12,006 bases of DNA from assembly GCA_009602725.1 (NCBI GenBank), contig WELB01000063.1, positions 679,964 to 691,969 on the forward strand. The letters run 5' to 3'. Shown here piece after piece: positions 1 to 6,808 of this stretch. The stretch's first letter is position 1. Each line of letters starts with the position of its first letter. Both the position numbers and the translations under genes were made by a program. The DNA is from Spirogloea muscicola (taxonomy: Eukaryota; Streptophyta; Zygnematophyceae; Spirogloeales; Spirogloeaceae). The notes under the pieces were generated by a model. It was given only the letters and a program-made list of their open reading frames with translations. It was not told the origin of the DNA and did not search any database.

Positions 1-1
1 C

Positions 2-444
2 TACGGCGGTAGCGGCGGCGGCGGCGGCGGCGGGTTGCTGTGGCGCCTGCCGGAGCTGTACATACGCGAGGGCGGGCGGCTGGGCCCGGGGTTCGGCTAC
101 GGCCTCGGCTGCGGCGTGGGCGCCGGCGCCGGCGTCGTGGGCGGTGCGACATCACCCCGCCGCCGCCACCGCGGAGCACTCCAGGGTTTGGGTCTTGAGG
201 CTTTCAGTCAGTGAAGACGGGTTCGAGCAGAGGCCGCACCGCGCTGATTAGGTTTCCGCGCTCGGTGGGATTTCTGCAGGCCTGGGCCTGGGGTTCGGCT
301 TCCCGGGCCTGCAGGTCAGGGAAGCACTGCCATGCCCCCAGTCACCTCGGCCAGCACACCCAAATCCCAGTCACGAGTGCCCACTCGTCCGGTGTCCACC
401 AGGACTCACTTGTGATCTTCAAGGCCGGGCCTGGTCTTCTCTAG
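2..444 (+). CDS. 3' part of a glycine-rich membrane-type protein gene, three proposed exons
   Basis: The 5' end lies outside the window. Frame 2 from base 2 reads a poly-Gly stretch, then LLWRLPELYIREGG, then GPGFGYGLGCGVGAGAG. I propose exon 2-143, intron 144-279 (gtgcga...ctgcag), a 35-nt microexon 280-314 reading LGLGFGFPGLQ, intron 315-402, and a last exon 403-444 ending in TAG. A start at 355 for the last exon is also in phase. Both junctions keep frame, and the microexon continues the Gly-x-Gly-Phe pattern. Repeats of this kind form glycine-zipper membrane hairpins in small plant proteins such as TGD5 and the cadmium-induced AS8 type; the similarity here is of composition only. The first 180 bases are far richer in GC than the rest of the window. 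Function is not established; it could also be another Gly-rich envelope or wall protein. Confidence 0.38.
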
Positions 445-927
445 CCATGCATGCTCTGATCCCACGGGTTTAGCCAGGACAGGGCAGATTCAGAAGCACA
501 AGGTCATAGGTTGAAGTCCACAGACCATGTTGCTCATGTGTGCGACTGCATCAACTCTTGGTTTTGAGTTTCAGTACTAGTGATTGCTCCACTGCTAACT
601 GCGAATGCACTGCTAGCATGTGGCCTCTCAGTACCCGCTGTCGAGGCTTGTAGTCAAGCTTTCTGTGAACGTGAGCATTGCTTTCTACGTCCGTAGCTAG
701 TTGGCCTCCCCTTCTCTGTCAAGGAGTCACACAGTTACCTTTATGCCGGGGTGCATCAGCATGTGCCGATGGCCTTCAAGCTGGCTGTGAGAGCCTCAGA
801 CTAGAACGTCAAATTTACCTCTGCCTCTGTCACTTCTATGACCAGCGGCTGCTGCTAAGAAGCTTGGGCCCTTCGTATGTCTGCACCGTACTGATTTAAG
901 AGATGCTCCTCTGTCGGCTTCGTGCAG
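445..927. other. intergenic or 5' gene region with no firm exon
   Basis: No convincing coding signal is present. The stretch should hold the 3' UTR of the Gly-rich gene and the promoter or N-terminal exons of the glycosyltransferase gene. One possible exon is 697 or 701 to 874. That frame is open, it ends at a good donor (GTATGT at 875), and it would join in phase to the exon at 928 across a 53-nt intron. Its translation has no recognisable GT61 motif, so it is only a suggestion. Confidence 0.3.
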
Positions 928-2593
928 CATCGTATTGTATCGAGAGAAGGTAGTGCTGAAGCGGATGCAACAGTTTGGGCCTCGCGGTTTCCATGCCGTG
1001 GTACTACGGGAGCTTCTTGCGGCTGCACTTGAGGCCCCTGGGTGGCCAGCCTTCGACTCCCCCGAACTGCTGCGTGATCAACCGCTGGTTGGTGGGAAGG
1101 TCCAGTTTGAAGTGTCCCTTAAAAATGCTACTGACACGCACCCTGTGTGCTACAAGAGCGCACTCTTGCCTGGACTACTCAAGGTGAGATCTACGTAGTC
1201 TGATCAGTAGGCCATTGAAGGTTGACACAAATCTGTTCGGCAGCTTGGTACACATTTGCCAGGTTTATAGTCAAAGAATCGCAAGTCAATGAGGGAAGCA
1301 TCGTAGTATCACCTTTGCCACCTGCTATGCACCGCACTAATACCACGAGATCTAAGTACAAGCCACTGTCTTCTGCAGGCTGAAGCTGTCCTTCACTTAA
1401 TGCATGCCAGCTTGATTGCAGTGCTTGATGTGCATCTGCTGCGTTAGAACACGAGGTCCTCACGCTGAAATATTCCGTCCTTGAATGCAGGGCAACTTCT
1501 GGATAGGCAATGTATCTCTTGCCCATGCATTCAAGCAGAGGCTTGCGGACGTGCTCGGACTGAGGTATTCACTCACAGGTGCGGACATTGATCAGCAATC
1601 AACAGGAGACTCGGCTGCACCTACTCGACGAGCACTTCGGCTCCTCTATGTGCAGAGGAGCAGACGGCGTGTCTTTGCAGGCAATAGCGAAGAGACCTTC
1701 CAGTCAATTTTGCGACGCTTTGAATCTACAGTGGAGATTCGTACTGTTCACTTCGAGACAATGAGCTTCAGTGAGCAATTCGAGGCATGTCAGTGGGCCC
1801 ATGTGGTGATCAGCATCCATGGGGCCAACCTTCTCAACCCTTCAATGTTTGCACGACCTGGTGCGGCCCTTGTGGAGCTTGTCCCCTACAAGGTGGTGTG
1901 ACACAACCAACCACGCAACTCAGATTTGCTGCTTGTGCTTGATCTTTGCCACGCATGCTTTGGCGTGTATGCAGACCATCATCATCTTACGCAAGTGACC
2001 TTCAGTGGATGCTTGATGCTGGACCTTGCTAGCTAGAGTGAGTGACATGCTGCATCTGAATGGACGAGTCTCTGCAGCTAGCCAGCTTCTGACATGCTCC
2101 ATCAGCTGTGTCATTGCAGCTGGTCTCGCAAATGTACGAACATCAATCAGTTGCTTCAGGCATCATATATTTTAGGCACCAAGTCAGTCAGGTCGAAGTC
2201 CTTCCCGGCGATAAGGAATGGCAACACCTTCATCGTCTTGATTGTGTCAAGGATTTCGACTGCAAATGGTATCACCACCAGGTTCGGAATGTCACTCTGG
2301 GTGAGTCTGATGTGGCCCAGATTGGGGCGCTTTTGATCGCAGTTTTCAAAACGGTCAGTGCCAATTTCAATGTGACTGGTCCTTGGACGGCCCTGGATGG
2401 GCAAGATTCCATTGAGAATCACACGGGAACGTCAGCTTGCTTCCCACTGCGGCTCGGCTTACAACCCGACTTCAAGACTGGAGAAAACTGGATGAGCATG
2501 ATGAGACCTGACGGTCCCGTGACTTGTGAGCTTGTGTTGAACACACCAGCACTGAGTGCGGTAGAGCAGGATAGGGAAGTCGAGTTGAGTTGA
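928..2593 (+). CDS. GT61 / DUF563-type glycosyltransferase, catalytic part, spliced, 5' incomplete
   Basis: Three exons join in phase 0: 928-1183, 1491-1892 and 2120 to about 2593. The introns are 1184-1490 (gtgagat...tgcag) and 1893-2119 (gtggtg...ttgcag). Exon 1 ends THPVCYKSALLPGLLK, like the cysteine-containing CF/CYxxAxLPG segment of GT61 enzymes. Exon 2 carries the family signature: an Arg-rich strand (RLLYVQRSRRR), then VHFETMSFSEQF, VVISIHGANLLNPSMF and ALVELVPY. Exon 3 continues with the family's C-terminal part (SGIIYF, two Cys, VRNVTLGESDVAQIGALL). GT61 includes beta-1,2-xylosyltransferases, arabinosyltransferases and EGF-domain O-GlcNAc transferase; they act on glycoproteins or wall polysaccharides in the ER or Golgi. 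Donor, acceptor and subfamily cannot be set here. No ATG or signal anchor is visible, so N-terminal exons are missing or unrecognised. The last 80 codons (after about 2350) match no motif and could be partly intron. Confidence 0.82.
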
Positions 2594-2750
2594 GCAAGCA
2601 AAATTAGGTCGAGTACAACAAGGTTAGAATAGAAGAGTGGAGTTGAGAAGAGTTGAGTAGAATATTATAGTGTCAAAAAGCTTTGAGTTTTGGTGAATTG
2701 AGTGGGGTCGGGTTGTAACAAGTTGGGTGGTGTGGGCGACGAGAGGTGAA
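2575..2750. repeat. degenerate GAGTT/GTTGAG-rich tract downstream of the glycosyltransferase
   Basis: Many imperfect copies of GAGTTGAG, GAGTAGA and GAGTGG occur between the end of the glycosyltransferase frame and the palindrome cluster. This strongly strand-biased, purine-rich (G/A/T, C-poor) sequence looks like a decayed minisatellite or slippage-derived tract. It probably forms part of the 3' UTR or flank. Confidence 0.5.
2714..2718 (+). promoter_or_regulatory. candidate TGTAA polyadenylation signal
   Basis: TGTAA lies about 120 nt after the glycosyltransferase stop codon. TGTAA is the usual polyadenylation motif in Chlamydomonas and its relatives. A five-base match can occur by chance, so this is only supporting evidence. 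Confidence 0.3.
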
Positions 2751-2788
2751 CTGAGCTGAGCTCAGCCGAGCTCAGCCGCGCTGAGCTG
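2751..2788. repeat. cluster of GCTCAGC/GCTGAGC palindromes
   Basis: GCTGAGCTCAGC at 2755-2766 is a perfect 12-base palindrome. It overlaps a tandem duplication of GAGCTCAGCCG. AGCTCAGC (2769-2776) and GCTGAGCT (2780-2787) form an 8-bp stem with a 3-nt loop. It could fold as one or two hairpins in DNA or in the 3' end of the upstream transcript. No function is known. Confidence 0.6.
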
Positions 2789-2799
2789 TATGTGAGCTA

Positions 2800-4695
2800 T
2801 CCAGACCAGGCAGGTAGTTTGATGTGAAGGTTCTCAGCTGAGTTCGTTGCTCATATTGACTTCAGAGCAACATCATTCTTTTGGCATGAAAGTTGTGTAA
2901 AGAGCCAATGTGTACCAGCACTGTGTACCAGTACAGCAAATCTCAGCAGGTGATGGTGTTCTGTCTGTCGCCCCGAATGAGCTAGTGCATAACCATGCTT
3001 GACTTCCAGCTTTATGAGAAGCCCAGGTTAAAGTACCCGTGTCAAGTTGGATGGCTACTTCTACATATGTCCTCATATCCATGCTGTGGCCAAATGTATG
3101 AAGTGAAGGTTATCGCTCATTTGCCATATGCATGTCTTCTATATCACGTTTGACTATTATCTGACTTGCATAGAATGCATTCTGTCAGAATGTAGATGTG
3201 AGCATACACAACCGAGCAATGCCTACACAAACTCTGTGGTGCGTATATATATTCTGTAGTTTTAGGGTTTCAAATGTCAGATATGTTGACCTTGCGACTC
3301 ACAGCAAGAGTGGATCGTGGTTACAAGTCCCTTTGAGAGCAACTTGTTGTGAGCTTGTACACTTTGTGGGACCAGTAAGGCACTGCGGATGGAAAATACT
3401 TGGCAAAACGTGGTAAGGTGAACTTGATACTTCCTAGGCACGGGCTGTTTGCTCTCCTTTGGAGGGCGGTTCTTGCAATCTGTGGCATGACGGGACTGTG
3501 AAGCATTGTCCATGCTCCATCTTACCAAGGGCCAATCGCCACCTTTTATTGACAGTATGTGCTTGCAAGGAAAGCCTCTGTAGCCTGTATAATCATTGCT
3601 TCTCCAGACACTGCGCTCCTAGGAACGCCTACCCAGTCGGCTGCTTGCTTTTGCAGATCAGATTGTTTGTTGGACTATAGCAGCCGCTTGAGTGAGCAAA
3701 GTTGGAGAAAGGCGACTAAGACAAGGCGTCTCGCAGCACCTCAGCCAACATTCATCGATCCTTGCATCTGGAAACAATCCCAAGACCCACGCATCTAAGA
3801 ACAACCCAAAGACGTGCTTCTCAAATGCAGGTCAAGATTGGGACGCTATGCACAGCGCTTATTACTGCAGTGACATCCTTCGGCGTCAATGTGGTGGGAG
3901 TATGCTCGCAGCTGCCTGCTGCGAGGGTTGATCTTATGAGGTAGAGCCCGATACCGCTGGCTATTGGTAATACAGCTGTCCGCCTTAGGGACCACAGAGG
4001 ACTTTGCGTTACTGATTGATGGAGGGCGTTCATGACCAAGTACAAAAGTCAAGCACTTCTTATATACAGATGTACATGACCTGCTGGAGAGCGGACCCGC
4101 TACATCAACCACGGGCCAGTAAGTAGAGGTCGAGCACAGCAACCTCTACTTGCCCTAATACCAGACGGCAAAATCAAGCCCTTCTGTCATCAAGTAAAGC
4201 CCTTCCAGCTTTTGGTGCAAAACATGACCCTGAACTCGCTGTAGATAGGCTGACACACAATGGCGCACGGTATACAAGTATGTTGCCGTCAAGCCCATCT
4301 TCTCAGCACACGCACATGCGCACTTCGTGCATAACCTACACTGGCGACGTTCTAAGTAGGGTATAGGATTGAAAGCCCATGCAGCCAAAGTTGTCGACTG
4401 CGCCTGCTAGGAGGAGATTGCAGGCGGGATAGTCAAGGATTGCTCAAAGGGAGCATCTGGATCGCACATTGCAACAGCGGGCAACAATTTGCGAACATTG
4501 TTACGCGCATACAGACCTGCTAAGTCAAGCAGGAACTTTGAGGTGGAAAATTTAGTGGGATGAGGAGGGCTCCCGAGTCGTTGTGCTGCCAGTTCAGAAG
4601 TAGATTGACACGAATGATCAATGTTTAAGCTGTCTCCTTGAAGGGCCCCGTGCGAGGATCTTATCGGCCAAGAGCATGAGCAATCTTACCTGTCA
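2800..4695. other. about 1.9 kb with no supported gene
   Basis: Only short unspliced frames occur, none with a recognisable motif. Two small points: a tandem TGTACCAG pair near 2910-2935, and a short frame near 3829-3944 whose translation (from MQVKIGTLCTALITAV) starts with one hydrophobic, membrane-like segment. That segment is loosely like the first helix of some transporters, but nothing around it supports a gene. A TATATATA run lies near 3244. The stretch is best treated as intergenic or intronic. Confidence 0.5.
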
Positions 4696-4706
4696 AATAG
4701 TGGCAG

Positions 4707-4735
4707 AGAGGCTGGCCCAATAAAAGGAACAGAGT
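4707..4735 (-). repeat. degenerate fourth tail hairpin unit (H4)
   Basis: On the minus strand this reads CTTTTATTGGGCCAGCCTC followed by TCTGCCAC. It aligns with the CTTTTGGGCTGGCCTCTCCC-AGCCAC tail of the other units, with the inner stem bases altered. It lies 207 bp beyond the previous hairpin, matching the array spacing. Confidence 0.5.
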
Positions 4736-4916
4736 TGCCCGAGCACCGCCGCAGTTGTTTGTTCTCACTGCTCGTTGCTCGAGAATCTGCAGACTCGAGG
4801 CAAGAATCTGCATGGGCAAAGCAAGTGACCACTGAGGATGCCCACTCAAACGTGGAGTTCCGAGTTCAGAGGGCCGACCGCGGCCAGGAAGAAAAACGCT
4901 TCCAGAAAAGGGCGGT

Positions 4917-4935
4917 GGCTGTAAGAGGCCAGCCC
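4917..4935 (-). repeat. tail hairpin H3
   Basis: The minus strand reads GGGCTGGCCTCTTACAGCC, an imperfect stem (GGCTGG/ACAGCC). It lies about 80 nt after the third coding-end stretch and is followed by ACCGCCCTTTTCTGG, resembling the post-hairpin sequence of H2 and of the hairpin at 8357. Confidence 0.75.
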
Positions 4936-5106
4936 AGGAAAAAGAATGCAGAAAGTTTCAATGGGCCAAAGAAAGCTCTGAAGCACACAGTGAATCAAGT
5001 AGCCATGAAGCAGGCAGTGTTCTCTGTTGAGCAGCCGCAGGTTGGAGAAACTAGTCCCCGGGTAATGGGTCCCCTGGCCAGAGAAAGCGCGGCCAAATTA
5101 AGTGGT

Positions 5107-5125
5107 GGCTGGGAGAGGCCAGCCC
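5107..5125 (-). repeat. tail hairpin H2
   Basis: The minus strand reads GGGCTGGCCTCTCCCAGCC, with stem GGCTGG/CCAGCC around a CCTCTC loop. The 3' flank ACCACTTAATTTGGCCGCGC is nearly identical to the flank of the plus-strand hairpin at 8357-8374, so the two loci share more than the stem. Confidence 0.85.
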
Positions 5126-5345
5126 AAAAGAATAGACAAGGTCAGGAGAAGCCGGATGGTGCAGAAAGCAAGGTACTAAGGGCTAAGACTGCAGCAAGGG
5201 GACTCTCAGTAGCCTCTTGTCAGGAGATGCAAATTAGAGCCAGAGCCAGAGGCTGCAGCCAAGAGGCGGCCCGCCTACGGACGCGTGGCGCTGTCAGTGC
5301 GCCTGCATTGGTCTTAAAGGGGAAGGGCTCGCCCATTGAGGATAG

Positions 5346-5364
5346 GGGCTGGAAAAGCCGGCCC
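5346..5364 (-). repeat. tail hairpin H1
   Basis: The minus strand reads GGGCCGGCTTTTCCAGCCC. It is a 7-bp stem with one mismatch and a UUUU-containing loop, 89 nt after the stop codon of the long endonuclease frame. The flank CCTATCCTCAATGGGCGAGC recurs at about 6570-6590 and, with changes, after the hairpin at 7951. Confidence 0.85.
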
Positions 5365-5452
5365 AAGAAAGAGTGAACAAAGTACGAGAAGGGGGCCAGG
5401 GGAAGCGCTAGAAAAAACAAGCACAACAAGTAACAAAGCAGCTACGTATTAC

Positions 5453-6430
5453 TCAGTAATCCCTGCTAAGCAGCCTCAGGGCAGAGAAGCTAGGCTCCTG
5501 GAAGTGGGTCCCCTGGCCAGAGCCAGAGGCAGCAGCGAGGGCTCTGCCGGCACGCAGGTGCAGCGCGCGGGCCATAGACCTCTGCAGTGAGACGGCCAAG
5601 CGCATCCGGTACACCTGCGCTAGCGACCCGGCTGCAGGAAAGTCCACCGGCTCCCCATGGAAGCGGCGGACGATGGCGTGGCGGGCGAGCTGGTTGAGCA
5701 GCTCGAGCCACCGAGCGCCCAATGCCCCATGCGTGTCGATAGCCAGCGGGAAGAAGTCGTCTTCCCGCAGATGATCAGCATATTTGAGCACCTTAGCTCG
5801 AGCGGCGCAGGCAACCGCATACCCAGCCTTGATGGCGAATTGGGCTGGGTGTGAGCGGTCGTATGCGTATGTGGTCACCACGTCCAGGGTAAGACATGGC
5901 CCGCCGGCTTGTGGGGTGGCCACAAGGTCTACGCGACGTGCGTGGAGAACGTCGGCCCTTTGCTGGAGCGGCAAGACGGCGGGACTTCCCGCTGCCACCG
6001 AGAAGCCAGCCTCCACCAGGATGCCATGCATCGCATCCCGGAGGGGGTCGTGGGCCGCTGTCTGCTCTCCGTCGCGGGAACAGCGCAGAACATGAGCGGC
6101 CAGCTCCCCAGGCTCGGCCCCTCGCTCGCCACATTCGCACTGACGCACACCCTGGAGACATGGCGGCGGCAGGCCCAGGAGCCGGTGGACGGCACTGCGG
6201 AATACCTCGTCCGGGAGAGTGCGGGCGTCGTTGAGGGGGAGGGCCTGGAGCCACGCCGCGGCCCCCGGGGAAGAGGCCGAGTGGAGTCGCGCGCGCCCGC
6301 GCAGGTCGGCCTCCGGGAGCTGCAGCAAGGCGGTGGTGAAGGCTGCCTTGTCCATCGCGGCTGCGAAGCGCGCTTGGACGCGCAGGTCGGCGGTGTGCGC
6401 GAGTTGCGCAAAGGAGACCGCCTGGATTGG
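5453..6430 (-). CDS. retroelement C-terminal region: zinc knuckle plus REL-type endonuclease (5'-truncated, frame intact)
   Basis: The frame is open from just after an in-frame TGA (6431-6433) to TGA at 5453, 325 codons. The first ATG (6355) gives 300 aa, but homology with the plus-strand copy starts earlier, at QAVSFAQLAHT, so ATG is not a natural start and this is a 5'-truncated polyprotein end. Numbered from that ATG: C73-x-C75-x12-H88-x3-C92 zinc knuckle; R133-A-D135 and D143; the core acidic residue D158 in LTLDVVTT; K188 and K191-Y192; then FFPLAIDTHG at 201-210. This order (CxC..H..C, RxD, DVV, KxxKY, E/D-T-x-G) is that of restriction-enzyme-like endonucleases downstream of RT in non-LTR elements, which nick target DNA for reverse transcription. 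No RT, start or promoter is present. It is the only copy here with an unbroken frame. Confidence 0.8.
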   Translation of the reverse strand, partial: PIQAVSFAQLAHTADLRVQARFAAAMDKAAFTTALLQLPEADLRGRARLHSASSPGAAAWLQALPLNDARTLPDEVFRSAVHRLLGLPPPCLQGVRQCECGERGAEPGELAAHVLRCSRDGEQTAAHDPLRDAMHGILVEAGFSVAAGSPAVLPLQQRADVLHARRVDLVATPQAGGPCLTLDVVTTYAYDRSHPAQFAIKAGYAVACAARAKVLKYADHLREDDFFPLAIDTHGALGARWLELLNQLARHAIVRRFHGEPVDFPAAGSLAQVYRMRLAVSLQRSMARALHLRAGRALAAASGSGQGTHFQEPSFSALRLLSRDY

Positions 6431-6433
6431 TCA

Positions 6434-6525
6434 TAAAACCTTCTCTTCTTCATCCGCTGTAGTCTCTTGCATAGCTGTGTGCTTTAGGCGCCTTTCGGCC
6501 GTTTGGACCTCGTCCAATCTTTCTG
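6434..6525. other. junction between divergently oriented retroelement copies
   Basis: The minus-strand copy begins near 6430, and the first plus-strand tail unit starts near 6507 (GACCTCGTCCAATC). The roughly 75 bp between contain TTCATCCGCTGTAGTCTC and CTTTAGGCGCC and are not recognisable as either copy. They may be residual host DNA or 3' UTR. Confidence 0.4.
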
Positions 6526-6606
6526 GGCTGGCCTTCTCCAGCCTAGGGAGAGCCACTGCTTTCCAGCCCCTATCCTCAATGTGCGAGCCCTTCTTCTTTT
6601 CCAGAC
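6507..6606 (+). repeat. tail unit P1 with hairpin at 6525-6543
   Basis: It contains GACCTCGTCCA, then GGGCTGGCCTTCTCCAGCC (6525-6543), then a second CCAGCCCCTATCCTCAATG stretch as in the H1 flank. It runs directly into the coding fragment at 6607. No coding end precedes it here, so this is a tail stripped of its coding part. Confidence 0.75.
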
Positions 6607-6808
6607 ACTGCCTTCCCACTCGCCGTCGACGTACACGGCGCCTTTGGCGCCAAATGGCTTGACCTGCTTCACCGCCTTGCGCGGCGAGCAGCGGCCCGCC
6701 GCCACGGGCAGCAGGGCGAGCAGCCTGGCTTCCATGTCGCCGGGTCCATCGCCCAAGTCTTCCGGATGCGCCTGGCCGTCTCTTTGCAGCGGTCCCTAGC
6801 TTTCGCCC
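6607..6808 (+). pseudogene. internal fragment (copy A) of the endonuclease C-terminus
   Basis: Frame 1 reads TAFPLAVDVHGAFGAKW, then LDLLHRLARRAAARR, then GSIAQVFRMRLAVSLQRSLA. This aligns with residues about 201-264 of the minus-strand copy (FFPLAIDTHG...SLAQVYRMRLAVSLQRSMA). It starts within the KxxKY-to-DTHG interval, so the catalytic D and K are missing. It stops just before the last 35 codons, where copy B begins. It is a dead, doubly truncated piece. Confidence 0.8.

Larger units (their letters stand above)
4700..5455 (-). mobile_element. head-to-tail array of truncated retroelement 3' ends (3-4 units)
   Basis: Read on the minus strand, the intact coding end at 5455 is followed by a hairpin at 5364-5346. 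A second coding-end stretch follows (about 5290-5206; it ends NLHLLTRGY then TGA), then a hairpin at 5125-5107. A third coding-end stretch follows (about 5095-5015; GQGTHYPGTSFSNLRLL), then a hairpin at 4935-4917, then a degenerate hairpin at 4735-4707. Units are about 240, 190 and 207 bp long and have the same internal order: the last 15-30 codons, 80-100 nt of 3' UTR, hairpin. The second unit's coding end is close to the plus-strand fragment at 8006-8112 and its UTR start (TACTGAGAGTCC) equals 8286-8297. Such units can arise by 5'-truncated insertion into pre-existing tails or by unequal exchange. Confidence 0.75.

Noticed and set aside
205-235. GGTTCGAG resembling a tRNA T-loop
   Set aside because: No acceptor, D or anticodon stems can be drawn around it; it lies in the proposed intron of the Gly-rich gene.
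1191-1526. 111-codon minus-strand frame
   Set aside because: It lies mostly within the intron of the glycosyltransferase and opposite its exon 2, with no recognisable motif.
2156-2601. Two minus-strand frames (88 and 60 codons)
   Set aside because: They are antisense to the last glycosyltransferase exon, whose sense strand carries the GT61 C-terminal pattern.
3829-3944. Hydrophobic segment resembling the first helix of a metal transporter
   Set aside because: It has a single helix, a stop soon after, and no companion exons or metal-binding motif nearby.
4707-5364. CRISPR-like array of short palindromic repeats
   Set aside because: The repeats are diverged, their spacing varies from 190 to 240 bp, and the spacers are themselves homologous (coding ends and UTR). 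The context is eukaryotic.
4735-5376. 213-codon plus-strand frame
   Set aside because: It is antisense to the retroelement tail array. Its repeated VRGQPRKKN, WERPAQKN and WKSRPKKE pieces are simply the hairpin units translated backwards.
5793-6453. Several 100-210-codon frames on both strands overlapping the long minus-strand endonuclease
   Set aside because: They are high-GC shadow frames. Only the 5453-6430 frame matches the other copies and carries the ordered motifs.
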